From the NCBI GenBank assembly GCA_051294375.1, contig CM119263.1:2070113-2134112 (forward strand): DNA of 64,000 nt, read 5' to 3'. Positions 1 to 12,939 of the stretch are shown here, in pieces. The notes below the pieces were generated by a model, which worked only from the letters and a program-made list of their open reading frames with translations, was not told where the DNA came from and searched no databases. Position 1 is the stretch's first letter. Every line of letters begins with the position of its first letter. The stretch is from Paraspadella gotoi. Its lineage: Eukaryota; Chaetognatha. The translations under genes were made by a program, and so were the position numbers.

Positions 1-239
1 GTGAACTGACTAATAGTGGACTATAAGTGACCCAATGGCAAGTCAAATTGGCCGCAGATTTGTAGCGTCATCTCTATCTCTATCTTCCTCTCTCTCTTTT
101 TGAACATCTAATAAATACTTAAGGTCATAGTCATGTTTCCTTTGTAATAATATAAAAATTCAGAAAATGTATGAGTTTTTGTCTTTTACAAATGTTGTTT
201 TGCTTTCGTTGTATTCCTCAGATAAAAATATGCATAAGT

Positions 240-475
240 CTCTTCAGGACTCTATTTGCCGAGAGCACCCCATTTCTGTTCCTTAATCTCTGATCTTGAT
301 TTTTATATTTAATTTTAATCTTTTTACTAAATTTCAAGCACAAACCCTAAAGCTACGTAATTCATAACCCAAATCCTAAACTTTATCGACTACCCTAAAC
401 TCTAATCTCTAACCGAAATCCCAAAACAAATTTATAATCTTATATCTAACTTACTCAATAACCTTAAAAAAGAAT
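240..475 (-). repeat. TTAGGG-like dispersed repeat, copy A
   Basis: On the minus strand this copy has degenerate TTAGGG/TTAGGA-type units and then the flank GGAACAGAAATGGGGTGCTC, followed by TCGGCAAATAG. The same order occurs in the copies near 11.4 kb, 13 kb and 58.6 kb. Confidence 0.65.
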
Positions 476-999
476 TTAAATCATATCCTAGGCAGAAGTA
501 GGGAGCTTTTGGAATATATAGCCAAAGTAAGACTCCAGTGCCGAGAAGAATTTAAAAGTGATCCTCTATTTCTGATGAAACGAACTAAAAAATGTGGCTC
601 AATTTCTAATGAGGTGTTGATAGTGAGACCTTAATGATGTGAGACAGTGAATTCTCACAAATTCCCTCGACGCTAATTCCAACTTTCTTGAGGGAAGAAA
701 AAAGTGAGAAAGAAATAACCCGACATAAAAATAAAAAATAAAATTATTGTTTTAAAAAAACTGATTAGTCAAATATAAAAAGGCTCAATGCTTAAGGGGA
801 CCCAGGAATAAAAAGCTTAAAGGTCTATCATCAAAAGAATTTGAATGGTGATAGTTATTAATTTTTTTTACACGGGAAAGTAGTAAAAATTGTAATAATT
901 TAAAATTTAGCAAAAGTACAGAACCTTTCTTTTCTTTTCATATTTATATTACTTTAAAGGTATTTTATGGTGGACTAAAATCCACCAACCATTCATCAG

Positions 1000-1150
1000 C
1001 GGTCATTGGTGCCGGAGGCAAGTCATTCGCCTCCCAACCCAAAGGTCCGGGGTTCTAGCCTGGTGGCCGCCTAGCAGTTAAGAGGGACGGGGCGCTTAAC
1101 CCGCCTGTAACATGGTGTTACAGCCTGATCCGAAGCTCAGGGACTGCTTA
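1000..1150 (+). mobile_element. possible second SINE-like element
   Basis: A GC-rich island in AT-rich DNA with TGGTGCCGGAGGCAAG and, 30-40 bp on, GGTCCGGGGTTCTAGCC, which resembles a tRNA T-arm/B box. It is followed by a compact hairpin-rich body (CTGTAACATGGTGTTACAG is an inverted repeat). Only one copy is visible here, so the call rests on internal signals. Confidence 0.4.
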
Positions 1151-1757
1151 TATTGAACGGTTCTGTCATTAACACTTATCAATAATTACTGTCTCTTCAA
1201 TTTATTTTTATCTAATTAACAGAATTACTTGAAAAGAAAGTTAAATAAAATCAGTTGATACCTTTAATTTTTATTCATTCCTAATTATTTTTGTTATAAT
1301 TTTTTTATAATAAAATCTGTAAAGCTTTCTAAAATTAGATCTTACCCTTTTCAAACAAAAAAATTAAAACCTTGAAAAAGATTTTTTTCTTACTGATTTT
1401 AAAAAAAATTAGGTGAGCTGATCATCATCATATTTTTTACTATTTTCCCAAATGTTTATAGAAAAAAAAATCATATGGACAGATCTGGCTTAATTTAAAA
1501 AGGATCAAACAATATGCTTTCAGCTTTTTACCATCCTGGTCACAAGGTCCCCTTAAAAACTTTGGTCAGATAAAAAAATAATAATTCGATAAAAATAATT
1601 CAATGTGACAATTTTGTGACGTCTTTCACAAAATCGAATGAAAAATCCGCAAAAATTCTGAGCGAAAATTTAAAATCACGTTTTTTTTCTCCTGAGAAAA
1701 AGAGACGAAAATAGTTTCCGGTCAACATTTCTTCGTTTTATTCTCTATCTTATTCCC

Positions 1758-1817
<60 letters not shown>

Positions 1818-2320
1818 ATCAAAAATTCCTGAAATGAATCCGAAGCTTTTCTCTTTTCTTTTTTCTTTTTTTTTCCTTCTTTTCCTCCCCTCACCCCACC
1901 TGGGTTTTTTTCTTTCCTCCTTTTTTACGCTTCCTCCTTTTAAACTCACTTCTCTCTTCTCTCTTCTCTCTTCTCTCGCCATATTCTTTGCCAAAAATAT
2001 CCTTTCTTTCTTTTTTTGGACGAAAACTTTCACGAGTTTCTCCATAATCCTTTCCACTTCATTTTTTTCCTTATTCAACTTTTCTACTTCTTTATTTTCC
2101 ATTTCTTTTTGAAAAAAAAACATAAAAACCGATTTATTATTTTTTTCATACTAAGTTTATTTTCTGTTGGTTGAGTTCAATTTGTTTTGGTAGTGATAAA
2201 TAAACAACTTAAATGCAAATGGATTTAGGTAACAAAATGCCAAGAAAAGGGTTTTTCTTTTCTTATTTTCGAGTTACATCTTTTACTGCAAAATTTACAT
2301 GTTGAAAAAATACTTTTAAC

Positions 2321-2447
2321 TTAAGTAATGATTTTATTTCACTATGGAGAGGCAGTGCAAGTATAAAAAAAATTTTTGCCAAATATTTCGACTTATTTTT
2401 TAAGTCATCATTAGTGGTAAAAGCCTCTCCATACAACCATTACTTAA
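2321..2447. repeat. interrupted inverted repeat
   Basis: TTAAGTAATG (2321-2330) pairs with CATTACTTAA (2438-2447), and TATGGAGAGGC (2343-2353) with GCCTCTCCATA (2423-2433). An inner GACTTA/TAAGTC hairpin lies at about 2389-2406. Possibly a small foldback element. Confidence 0.6.
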
Positions 2448-2535
2448 ACTACTCACAGTGAATGTAATGACTTTTAAAGATTTACTTTTAACTTAGTTTT
2501 GCAGACATCAAAAAAACATTTGCGTCCAGTAAGAA

Positions 2536-3045
2536 AAAATATGTCTTTGAATTGAAGAATTGAACAATTAATGAATTGAAAAATTGAAGAATTGGAGAAT
2601 TGAAGAATTGAAGAATTGAAGAATTAAAGAAGTGAAGAATTGAAAAATTGAAGAATTGAAGAATTGAATAATTGTATAATTGAAGAATTGAAGAATTAAA
2701 GATTGAAAAATTCAATANNNNNNNNNNNNNNNNNNNNNNNNNNNNNNNNNNNNNNNNNNNNNNNNNNNNNNNNNNNNNNNNNNNNNNNNNNNNNNNNNNN
2801 NNNNNNNNNNNNNNNNNNNNNNNNNNNNNNNNNNNNNNNNNNNNNNNNNNNNNNNNNNNNNNNNNNNNNNNNNNNNNNNNNNNNNNNNNNNNNNNNNNNN
2901 NNNNNNNNNNNNNNNNNNNNNNNNNNNNNNAGAATTGAAGAATTAAAGGTTGAAGAATTGAAGAATTGAATGATTGAAGAATTAAAGATTGAAGAATTGA
3001 AGAATTGAGAAATTGAAGAATTAAAGATTGAAGAATTTAAAAATT
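2536..3045 (+). repeat. GAATTGAA minisatellite spanning an N gap
   Basis: Dozens of 8-9-mers of the type attgaagaa, gaattgaa and gaattaaag on both sides of the gap at 2718-2930. The gap probably holds more of the same array. Confidence 0.92.
2718..2930. other. assembly gap (213 N)
   Basis: Run of N inside the GAATTGAA minisatellite. Confidence 1.
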
Positions 3046-3160
3046 TATTTCAGGCAGTTCTCAATAAAAAAAAACAAATTAAAAGTCGGCTCACACAGAC
3101 GTGACTAATCTCTGGATTCATCGCCAGATCGAGAAACACAAGAATGTAAATGCGGTCACA

Positions 3161-3327
3161 NNNNNNNNNNNNNNNNNNNNNNNNNNNNNNNNNNNNNNNN
3201 NNNNNNNNNNNNNNNNNNNNNNNNNNNNNNNNNNNNNNNNNNNNNNNNNNNNNNNNNNNNNNNNNNNNNNNNNNNNNNNNNNNNNNNNNNNNNNNNNNNN
3301 NNNNNNNNNNNNNNNNNNNNNNNNNNN
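3161..3327. other. assembly gap (167 N)
   Basis: Run of N followed by a G homopolymer. Confidence 1.
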
Positions 3328-3654
3328 GGGGGGAAAGCAAAAGTAATTTCTTCACATTTCGCTGCGTTCGACTTTTAAACTAAAAAAAAAGAATTGCGAG
3401 GCTCAGCTGCGACTGTGAATTTTAACTTTTGAACGCAGTCTGAATCATTATTTTGAGTTTTAGGGGAAACGGATCATAACGAGGATCATTTTCCAGACTG
3501 TTCAATATTAAATCGCATTTAAGTGAACGAAGAAACGAAAGTAGATTCCAAAGATAAAACCACGAATCGATCGTTTCTCTCACTCGTCGATGAAAATGTC
3601 CTTTTGCTCTTTTGTCTTTTTATCTTTTCATTCTAACAGATTTTCTTTAGAGCT

Positions 3655-4800
3655 GACTGCATTTCCCTCTATCCTATTCCTTTTCCCTTGAGAATAGATT
3701 GCCATGTCAATTCACCCTTCCCTCTATCCTATTCCTTTTCCCATGAGCATAGACTGCCATGTCAATTCACTCTTCCCTTTATCCTATTCTTTTTCATTTG
3801 AGATGTCTGCCTCGTAATGTCTCACCCTTTCATCTATCCTATCTCTATGTATCATTAATTCTTCCTTTTTTTATTCTATTCTATATCTCTCTCTCACTTT
3901 TCCCTCTCACTTTTCCCTCTCGCAAATCTCCCGTTCTGATCCCCCGCCCTATTCCTTTTCCCTTGAAAATTAGACTGTTCATGTCAATTCACCCTTCCTC
4001 TATTCTATTCTTTTCCATTGAGAATAGCTGCCATGTCAATTCACCTTCCCTCTATCCTATTCCTTTTCCCTTGAGATTTAGACTGCCATGTCAATCACCC
4101 TGTGTCCCTCTATCCATTCCTTTTCCCTTGAGCATAGACTGGCCATGTCATTCACTTCTTCCCTCTATCCTTTTCCTTTTCCCTTGAGAATAAACTGTCA
4201 TGTCAATTCACCTTCCCTCTATTCTATTCCTTTTCCCTTGAGAATAGATTGCCGATGTCAATTCACCCTTTCCCTCTATCCTTATTCTTCCCTTGAGGAT
4301 TAGACCCATGTCAATTCACCCTTCCCTCTATTCCTATTCCTTTTCCCATGAGCTTAGGACTGCCATGTCATCACCTTCCCTCTATCCTATTTCCTTTTCC
4401 CATGAGCATAGACTGCCATGTCAATTCACTCTTCCCTCTATCCTATTCCTTTTCCCTTGAGAAAAAACTGTCATGTTCAATTCACCCTTCCCTCGTATCC
4501 TATTCCTTTTCCCATGAGCATAGACTGCCATGTCAATTCACTCTTCCCTCTATCCTATTCTTTTCCTGAGAATAAACTGTTCATGTCTATTCACCCTCCC
4601 TCTATCTATTCCTTTTCCTTGAGAATAGACTGCCATGTCAATTCACCCTTCCCTCTATCCTATTCCTTTCCCTTGAGATTAGATGCCATGTCAATTCACC
4701 CTTCCTCATCCTATTCCTTTCCCATGAGCATAGACATGCCATTGTCAATTCATCTTCCCTTTATCCTATTCTTTATTCATTTGAGATGTCTGCCTCGTAA
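3655..4800 (+). repeat. about 55-bp pyrimidine-rich minisatellite
   Basis: Roughly 18 to 20 copies of a unit close to ttccctctatcctattcctt, ttcccttgagaatagactgc, catgtcaattcaccc. Copies alternate between GAGAATAGA and GAGCATAGA types and carry many single-base indels. The boundary sequence (TTTGAGATGTCTGCCTCGTA, then ATGTCTCAC) occurs both at about 3798 and at about 4778, so the block itself is duplicated. Confidence 0.92.
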
Positions 4801-5067
4801 TGTCTCACTCCTTATCAATGCTAATCACTTATCTCTATAGGTGTCATTAATTCTTCCTTTTTTAATTCTATTCTATAATTCTCTCTCCGCTACTCACTTT
4901 TCCCTCCACTTTTCCTTTCTTCGGGGGGCCCAAAAAAATTCTTTTTTTTCCCCCCCCGTTCTGATTCCCCGCCCATCTTTCCCCCTTTCCTCGCCACCAT
5001 TTCCCCCACTTTCCCCCGCCCACCCTTTCCCCCTTTCCCCGCCCACCCTTTCCCCTCTCCAAAATTT

Positions 5068-5265
5068 TCCGCCACCATAATCGAAGATTTCTCCCTTCCT
5101 TCGGTGATCCAATTCGCTTCGGTCATTTTCCCGCNNNNNNNNNNNNNNNNNNNNNNNNNCGCCGCCGCTCCAGCCGCGGCGGCCCCTTTCCTCTCCGCCG
5201 CCGCCATCGCGGCCTCCAGCCTTTCCTTCTCATTTTTGCTCATCGGCGCCGACCGGTTATCACCG

Positions 5266-5296
<31 letters not shown>

Positions 5297-5326
5297 AGGA
5301 GGAGGCTCTTCTCCTTGGTTTCTTCC
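5068..5326 (-). CDS. possible coding exon, Ser/Ala/Lys-rich
   Basis: On the minus strand after an acceptor-like cttcag at about 5327, one frame reads KKPRRRASSSSSS, then GDNRSAPMSKNEKERLEAAM and AAAERKGAAAAGAAA. It crosses a 25-N gap into GKMTEANWITEGREKSS. The block NEKERLEAAMAAAERKG looks like a real helix with mixed codon use, but the flanks are trinucleotide repeats, no clear donor is seen and the gap hides the frame. Confidence 0.25.
5135..5159. other. assembly gap (25 N)
   Basis: Run of N within a GC-rich, possibly coding segment. Confidence 1.
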
Positions 5327-5510
5327 ACCTGAAGAGAGAAGAGAAATAAAGGGGAGGAGATTCTTAAATCAGGACCAAAACAATAACGACGACGACGACG
5401 ACGACGAATGACGACGACATTGATTAATTTAATTATTCCTTTATTTGTTCATTCATTCACTCGCTTCAATTCACTCAGTCTCCTTTCTGCCATCTTTCTC
5501 TCTCTCTCTC

Positions 5511-5811
5511 NNNNNNNNNNNNNNNNNNNNNNNNNNNNNNNNNNNNNNNNNNNNNNNNNNNNNNNNNNNNNNNNNNNNNNNNNNNNNNNNNNNNNNNNNN
5601 NNNNNNNNNNNNNNNNNNNNNNNNNNNNNNNNNNNNNNNNNNNNNNNNNNNNNNNNNNNNNNNNNNNNNNNNNNNNNNNNNNNNNNNNNNNNNNNNNNNN
5701 NNNNNNNNNNNNNNNNNNNNNNNNNNNNNNNNNNNNNNNNNNNNNNNNNNNNNNNNNNNNNNNNNNNNNNNNNNNNNNNNNNNNNNNNNNNNNNNNNNNN
5801 NNNNNNNNNNN
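5511..5811. other. assembly gap (301 N)
   Basis: Run of N bounded on both sides by TCTC repeats. Confidence 1.
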
Positions 5812-6756
<945 letters not shown>

Positions 6757-7913
6757 ATAACCTATCTTTTAGTTCACCTAAACAAATTAATGAACGAACA
6801 ATGAACATTAAACAAAACCTCAACTCACAATTTTATCCACAAACAAATAAAATTTATCAGTCATTCGCTCCATCCACTCAAATCATATGATTAAATCATC
6901 TGATTAAAACTTCACCGAATTGTGATTTGTTTCTCGAGAGAAAAAGTATTGTTAAAGACATTCAATCACGTGAAGTCGTGAACCAATGAAAGCGAGAATC
7001 TCGGTGAAGGATTCATTTCTCACTCATTCGATTCCTCGTTAATCACCGAAATCACGTGACACCCGAGGGTCGATTCACGGCCAAAGAGAATCGTTTTCAC
7101 AAATGTATTATTTCCTCTCAGTTTGAGATGACAATTCACGAATATTCATGGAGTCATTTTCATTTTTCATTCTTATTCTTCATTCATTTATTCTTCATTC
7201 TTCATTTTCATTCTTCATTTTCATTCTTCAATCTTCATTTTCATTCCTCATTCTCATTCTTCCTTCTTCCCTTACAATTTTGGTTTCCTATTTGTATATA
7301 TGTATATATAATTATATATAATATATACTTTTTATTTTATCCAACCTAAATTCGCCGATCACTTCAAACGCAACAATTATTTGTGTTAATTTAGGAAAGA
7401 ATATTTTTATCAATCATAAATTCAGTTATACAAAGCCTCCAGGCGATTTAGAAATTTAAATTTTAAATCTACTATTAAATCTTTAAATCTTTTTTATAAA
7501 AAATACTTTGTTCCTTTTTTTCCTTTTTCTTTTTTCCCCTTTTTTTCTCTCTCTTTTCCCTTACCTATTTTCTTTTTTCCTTTTTCTTTTTTTTTCCTCT
7601 TTTCTTTTATTTCTCTTTTCTCTTACCTTTTTCCTTTTTTTCCTTTTTCTTTTTTCTTTTCCTCCGCGTTTCTTTTCTTTCTCTTCGTTCGTCTTTCCCT
7701 CCTCACTTCCGCTTCCTCTTTCATCTCCTCCTCCTCCTCCTCTTCCTCTTCCTCCTCCACATCCGCTTTCGCATCCGGGTTTTTGCCGGTCACGTGATTC
7801 AAGTTATTTTTCTAAAGAAAACAAAAGAAATAAAAAGAAATTATTTTCTCTTCTCTTTTGATTTTTATCTTTTGCTTTTATCTTTAACTTCAAATACTTC
7901 CGCCAGCTCCTTA

Positions 7914-7953
<40 letters not shown>

Positions 7954-8200
7954 TTCTCTCTTACTTTCTTTCTCTTTCTCTCTTTCTCTTTCTCTATCTC
8001 TTTCTTTTGCTCTCGCAGGCTCTCTCACTATTATATATAATTGGCAATAATCAATAAGAACAATAGCACAACAATCAAAAACAACAATGACAAAAAGTAA
8101 GAACATACTTTAATGACGATAACAAGAACAATATGTCAATAATCAATAAAAAGAAGAATAAAATTTGAAAACAAAAACTAAAATGTTTAATAAAAAATAA

Positions 8201-8544
8201 TTAGGAAAAAGAAAAGTTTGTCTCGCGACTTTTCGGGGCTTCGTCTCCGATCACCGTTTCTCCGGTTCCATTGAAAAGCGGCGCGGTTCCATCGAGACCA
8301 AAAGTCGGCGTCGTTGTCTTATCCAACGAGAGCCTTTGATGTTGAAGCGAGCAATGAGAGAGAGAGAGGAGAGAGAGAGACGAGAGAGAGAGAGGAGAGA
8401 GAGAGAGAGAAGAGGGAGACGAGAGAGAGAGAGAGAGAAAGAGATATAGAATTGAGGTATTCAGGGAGATATTAAAAAAGGAAAGACAACCATACAACCA
8501 AGCATTTACTAACCTGGGTTGAGGGAATGATGATAACAAATTCA
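8201..8544 (-). CDS. possible C-terminal exon pair, unknown protein
   Basis: A 31-nt piece (8544-8514) lies between a polypyrimidine acceptor (cttttctttcag) and donor gttagt. A second piece (8333-8201) follows the acceptor aacatcaaag. Joined, they read NLLSSFPQPRLSLDKTTTP, then FGLDGTAPLFNGTGET and a stop after NFSFS. The 180-nt intron is a multiple of three and mostly GA repeat, so the open frame alone proves little; the composition of the two ends is protein-like. It could belong with the membrane-protein exon at 9255-9560, but the phases (0 out, 1 in) do not join directly, so an exon between them would be needed. Confidence 0.3.
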
Positions 8545-9130
8545 CTGAAAGAAAAGAGAAAAATTTAGTTAAATAAACGTAAAAAGTGAAATGTTTATTC
8601 CATAGTAACTACTATTTCATATGAGAGAAAAACAAAAAACATCCAGGGGGCAAAAATAGAACTCGAGTCTTGGATAAGAATGATAATTTTCTTTTTTCCC
8701 TTTTATGTTTTAACTAGATTAATAGTCTATTAATTATCTTATACATTTCATCGCATATTTTATAACTTCCACGTTACTATATTTCTCAAATAAGATTACC
8801 TCGTTAAATCGAATTACAATCTCGTTATTTCCGGTTTTTTTCTCTCTTTCTCCATAATTTTCTTTTTTTCCCCCATTTTTTTTCGTTTCGTTTCCTCAGG
8901 ACATCGAAATGTTTGGTCCGTTTTCCACTTCATCAATCATTTCTCTTCCTCCATCGTCCATCACTTTTACTTTTCTTTTTCCTTTCTTTTGTTTTTCCTT
9001 TCTTTTCTTTTTCCTCTCTTTCTTTTTCCTCCTTTTTTTGGACGAGACCTCCGTTCTTTCGGCTCCAGGGGACATGTCCCTAAATTCTCGCTCTGTCTTA
9101 GACCGTGAAATCAGTTGATGCCATTTTTCA

Positions 9131-9252
<122 letters not shown>

Positions 9253-9254
9253 AC

Positions 9255-9560
9255 CTCTAGCAGCCACGAGATCCACTTCCGCTCAAGTTTCTTGATCTCA
9301 GCGAAGGCGACGTACAAAGCGACGACGACGACGACGACGATGACGAAGAATAAAGCGAAGATGGCGTCGTGTTTCCACAACTGGCTGGTTTTGGGGGGAG
9401 GGCGGGGTGGGGAGTTAAGGGGTGGCGGTGGGAGAATTCCAGCGTTATCCTTATCATTAGTCGAAGTATCAAATGCGTTATCATTCTCAACCCTTTTAAT
9501 GTTAGCATTATTCTTAGAATTGTTCCGGTCGTAATTCCATTCGCAGTTATTCATTCCAAT
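9255..9560 (-). CDS. probable exon of a single-pass membrane protein
   Basis: Reading from 9560 after acceptor acaacag, the frame is open for 102 codons to the donor gag|gtgaga at 9255. It starts [14 protein letters not shown], is Asn/Asp-rich, then has a Pro-rich run ([14 protein letters not shown]). A strong TM segment ([20 protein letters not shown]) is followed by a basic juxtamembrane EIKKLERKW. The Met at 9554 could be the start. The stretch of clean sequence before the (CT)n tract, the TM helix with positive-inside flank and a good donor support coding. I do not recognise the family. A perfect 22-bp palindrome abuts the acceptor. The next exon is not certain. Confidence 0.5.
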
Positions 9561-9564
9561 CTGT

Positions 9565-9586
9565 TGTAGGCTGGATCCAGCCTACA
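9565..9586. repeat. perfect 22-bp palindrome
   Basis: TGTAGGCTGGATCCAGCCTA plus CA equals its own reverse complement. It lies just upstream of the minus-strand splice acceptor at 9561-9562. Confidence 0.97.
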
Positions 9587-9673
9587 CTGTCAAATGTAAT
9601 CACTCGACTTCTGACTTTTTTCTTCGACATTAATTAAAAGCGAAAACCAATAAAAAGAAAAAGACCTTGAAAG

Positions 9674-9722
9674 ATGATGATGACGACGATGAAGACGACG
9701 ACGATGATGAAGAAGAGAACAA

Positions 9723-9758
<36 letters not shown>

Positions 9759-9800
9759 AGAAAACGACTAAAAGGATAACGACGACGATGGCGATGATGA
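9674..9800 (+). repeat. (GAC)n/(GAT)n trinucleotide array
   Basis: GATGATGACGACG-type trinucleotides open in several frames. Low complexity with no gene support. Confidence 0.9.
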
Positions 9801-9934
9801 TGTTGTTGTTGTCAATCTGTTACAAAGATCTTAAGGGCCGTTTTTCTTTTTTTTTCTTTTTTTTTTCTTTTTATCTTTTTTTTCTTTTTTCAGCTTAAAT
9901 TCTTTTTCAATCAATTAAATTAGATGTTCAATTT

Positions 9935-10010
9935 AAAAAATTAGCTTGGGAATTAGAGATATGGAATAAGGAACTCAAATGGAGCATTTTCGGAAGATAT
10001 ATTTTATATC
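9935..10010 (+). repeat. TTAGGG-like dispersed repeat, copy B (flank only)
   Basis: GGAACTCAAATGGAGCATTT followed by TCGGAAGATA matches the conserved flank of the family. The telomere-like part is short or lost. Confidence 0.55.
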
Positions 10011-11309
10011 AATGACATTGTATGTTCATATTTATATTCTATATTTTGTTTCGTCTCAAATACTGAAAAGAATAAGAAAGTTTTCTCCCGTCGAGAAACC
10101 GAAAGTCAGCTTCGACGCGAAATTGAATCTCGGCGTCGATGACAGGATTATTGGTTCGAGTTGACATCGACATCGAGACTCGGCCAAGTATCTCCTCTTT
10201 CTACTCCTCGCCTCGTACCTTTATTGTTCTCTTTAAATTCCTCCTATTCTCTTCTCCATTTTCTGTTCTCTCCCTGTTCTCCCTGTTCTCCCCGTTCTCT
10301 CATCTGTTCTCCCCCTGTTCTTGTTCTCTTTAAATTCCTCCTTCTATTCTCTTCTCCCTTTTTTTTCAATCTCCTCTTCTCTCTTTTTTTTTACTTTCCC
10401 TTTTTCTACCTTCTCTTGAATTTTCTCACTTCTTCCTCTCTTCCCACTTACGCTTTCGCTTTCCCCCGAGTCAGACATCTCCCAACACCCCTAAGACTTT
10501 CCTCCAACGCCCTTAACACACCCTGCTGCCCGCCCCTCGACCGCGACGGCGTCGAAAGTCACGATAGATTTGTCAAAAATTCTCATTCGTTGTCACGATG
10601 CAGCTGAACTTTGCATCCAGTCTTCAATCGAATATATAAGCGTATTTTCTACGAAACCAACGTTTTTATTTTAAAATAATAACAAACACTGAACGTTGTC
10701 GGTTTATAAAGACATTAATCTGTCAAAGAACATTCCTGCCTTCTCTACCCTGAAAGCGCAAGTCCAATGTATAGTTAATAAGCATTGAATGTTGATCCTT
10801 TCATTAATAAAATTGATGGATTAATAGTTTGAACCATATCACTTTCTCTTACTTAAAATCGTATCGGAGATTAATAAATTTAAAAATTTAAGAAATATTT
10901 TTTTTTTACATTTACCGTACTCACCAATACTCAGCTTTTTCCTTCACGCTTATTTATCGCCCTTACCTTCGAAGCCGCCGAACGTCAATTGTCACCCCCG
11001 CGGCCGCGCCCGCCGCTTCAGCCGCCGCCGCCCCTGTCCCTGCTGTCGACGCTGCCGACGACGACGACGACGACGACGACGACGAATGAAATGGAGATTT
11101 CTTCGTCAAGATTCGAGTTTCGTCTGAAGATAATACGATGCAATTTTTTTCATTTGAAATTTAAACATTAACAACATTAAAATAAAAGGATTTTCTTGAA
11201 CAAAAATAAAAAAGAAAACGCTACATAATTTGGTCATATGACAAATTTTTAGTATTGCACATGCGCAATATTTGAAAGACTCAAAGACTCAGAATTACTT
11301 TAATTTTTA
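10011..11309. other. no firm gene; short protein-like and acidic stretches
   Basis: On the minus strand around 10167-10040 a short frame reads MSTRTNNPVIDAEIQFRVEA; it looks protein-like but has no clear splice sites. At about 10985-11086 (+) one frame reads an Ala/Pro-rich run ending in ten Asp, a Glu and a stop, after a possible acceptor ccttcgaag; this could be a terminal exon or a GAC repeat. 10200-10440 is CT-rich low complexity. Confidence 0.3.
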
Positions 11310-11535
11310 GGTTCAAAAATTATTTTAAAAGTTAAGAATTAAGGTTAGGGATTAGTGTAAGTCATTAGGGTTAGGAACTAAGGTTAATGGTTAAAGGTTA
11401 AAGTTAAAGATTAAGAATTAGTTTAAAGATCTGGTTATGATTTTATTAACAGATGAGGTTCAAATATTAGGGTTAAAATTAAGCAAATGGTTTAAGGAAC
11501 ATAAATGGAGCATTTTTGAAAAATAGAATTCAATT
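11310..11535 (+). repeat. TTAGGG-like dispersed repeat, copy C
   Basis: Repeated GGTTAGGGATTAG, ATTAGGGTTAGG and GGTTAAAG units, then the flank GGAACATAAATGGAGCATTT, TTGAAAAATAG. Confidence 0.7.
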
Positions 11536-12004
11536 TTTCATTAAAAAAAATATGAAAATTGAAAAAAAAAGAAAACAGAAACTTTAAACGGACCAAACGA
11601 CCGACCGACCATGTCGCATTGTCGCCCCGTTTGGCGTCTCTAACTTACCCTCTAACTTACTCTCTATCTCTAACTTACCCGTTTCGCCGCTACGAGCGCC
11701 CATGTCGCTGGTTCGCGATTCAGAAATTTCTGAGAAAAAAAAAATATCCGTAGTGAAGGAGATAAAAAGGTTCGACGGAAGAAGGAGTTATATCGAAACG
11801 AAAAAAAATAAAGAAGGAATCATTTTTTAAATGCGAATTGAAAAAAAGAAAAGCGAAAGAGCGAGAGGGAGAGAGCGCGCGAACGATAAAGAGAGAGAGA
11901 GCGATAGAGAGCGAGAGGTGAAGATGGAATCCTTGGCTGAGATCGAGTGACGCGTGAACATTTGAGATGTTCATCCGATCTTCGTTGAAAGAATTTGAAT
12001 CGAG

Positions 12005-12051
<47 letters not shown>

Positions 12052-12485
12052 TCTCAAATGAAAAACTCACGGAAAAAATGGGGGAGAGAAAAGGAAAGAA
12101 AAAAGCTTTTAGTTGAGGATTAGAGTTTAAATCGGAGTGAGTGGATGAAAGGAAAAAGTTTAGAGTAAAGGTAGTCTCTCTCTCTCTCTCTCTTTTTCTC
12201 TCTCTCTCTCTCTTCCTTTTTCATTTTCACATTAGATCTAATGATGACGGCCTGCTTTGTGACATGGATCACTGGAGCTTAGGGGCATTGTTCGTGACAT
12301 TTGAACTTTGTCCGTGGCGCGAGTCTTAGTCTTCGCATGGCGATTGGCGTTCTTTCCATGGAAAGTAGGGTGTTACGTAAAACAAAAAAGATTTCTTTTT
12401 TTTTTTATTTATTTATTTATTTTTTTTTTTTTGTGACAAGGACTGTGCTAAATTCATAGGGACACGAAGACAGGCAAATTCATCA

Positions 12486-12552
12486 TGGCATGGAGAGTGC
12501 CCAATTTATCTTGGCATGAAGAGTGCCAAATTTATCTTGGCATGGAGAGTGG
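12486..12552 (+). repeat. about 26-bp tandem repeat, 2.5 copies
   Basis: Units ggcatggagagtgcccaatt, tatctt and ggcatgaagagtgccaaatt, tatctt, then a partial copy. Confidence 0.8.
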
Positions 12553-12939
12553 TTTTTAATCCTTGACATGATCCATGATCCACTATTCATGCTTCTTACG
12601 TGAACTGAGACTCGATTTCTTCGTCGTCGTCACGAATCGATTTTTCTTTTTCCTCTTTTTTTGTTGTTGTTGTTATCCTGTTTTTCTTAACTCTTTCATT
12701 TTCCCCGTTTTTCTCTCCTTTTCTTTTTTCTTCTTTTTTCTTCTTTTGTTTCCCAATTTTCCTCTAATTATCATAAAAGAAAAGTGAGTAAAAAATGATT
12801 TTTATGCCAGAGAAAAATAAAGAGACAGACAGAAAAATATTATCGAATAACGTTTAAAGATCGTTATATCTTTACATGTTTTATGTTTTACATGTTTTAT
12901 AATCAGTTTTTTATTCTTTTTTTTCTTTTTTTCTTAAAT

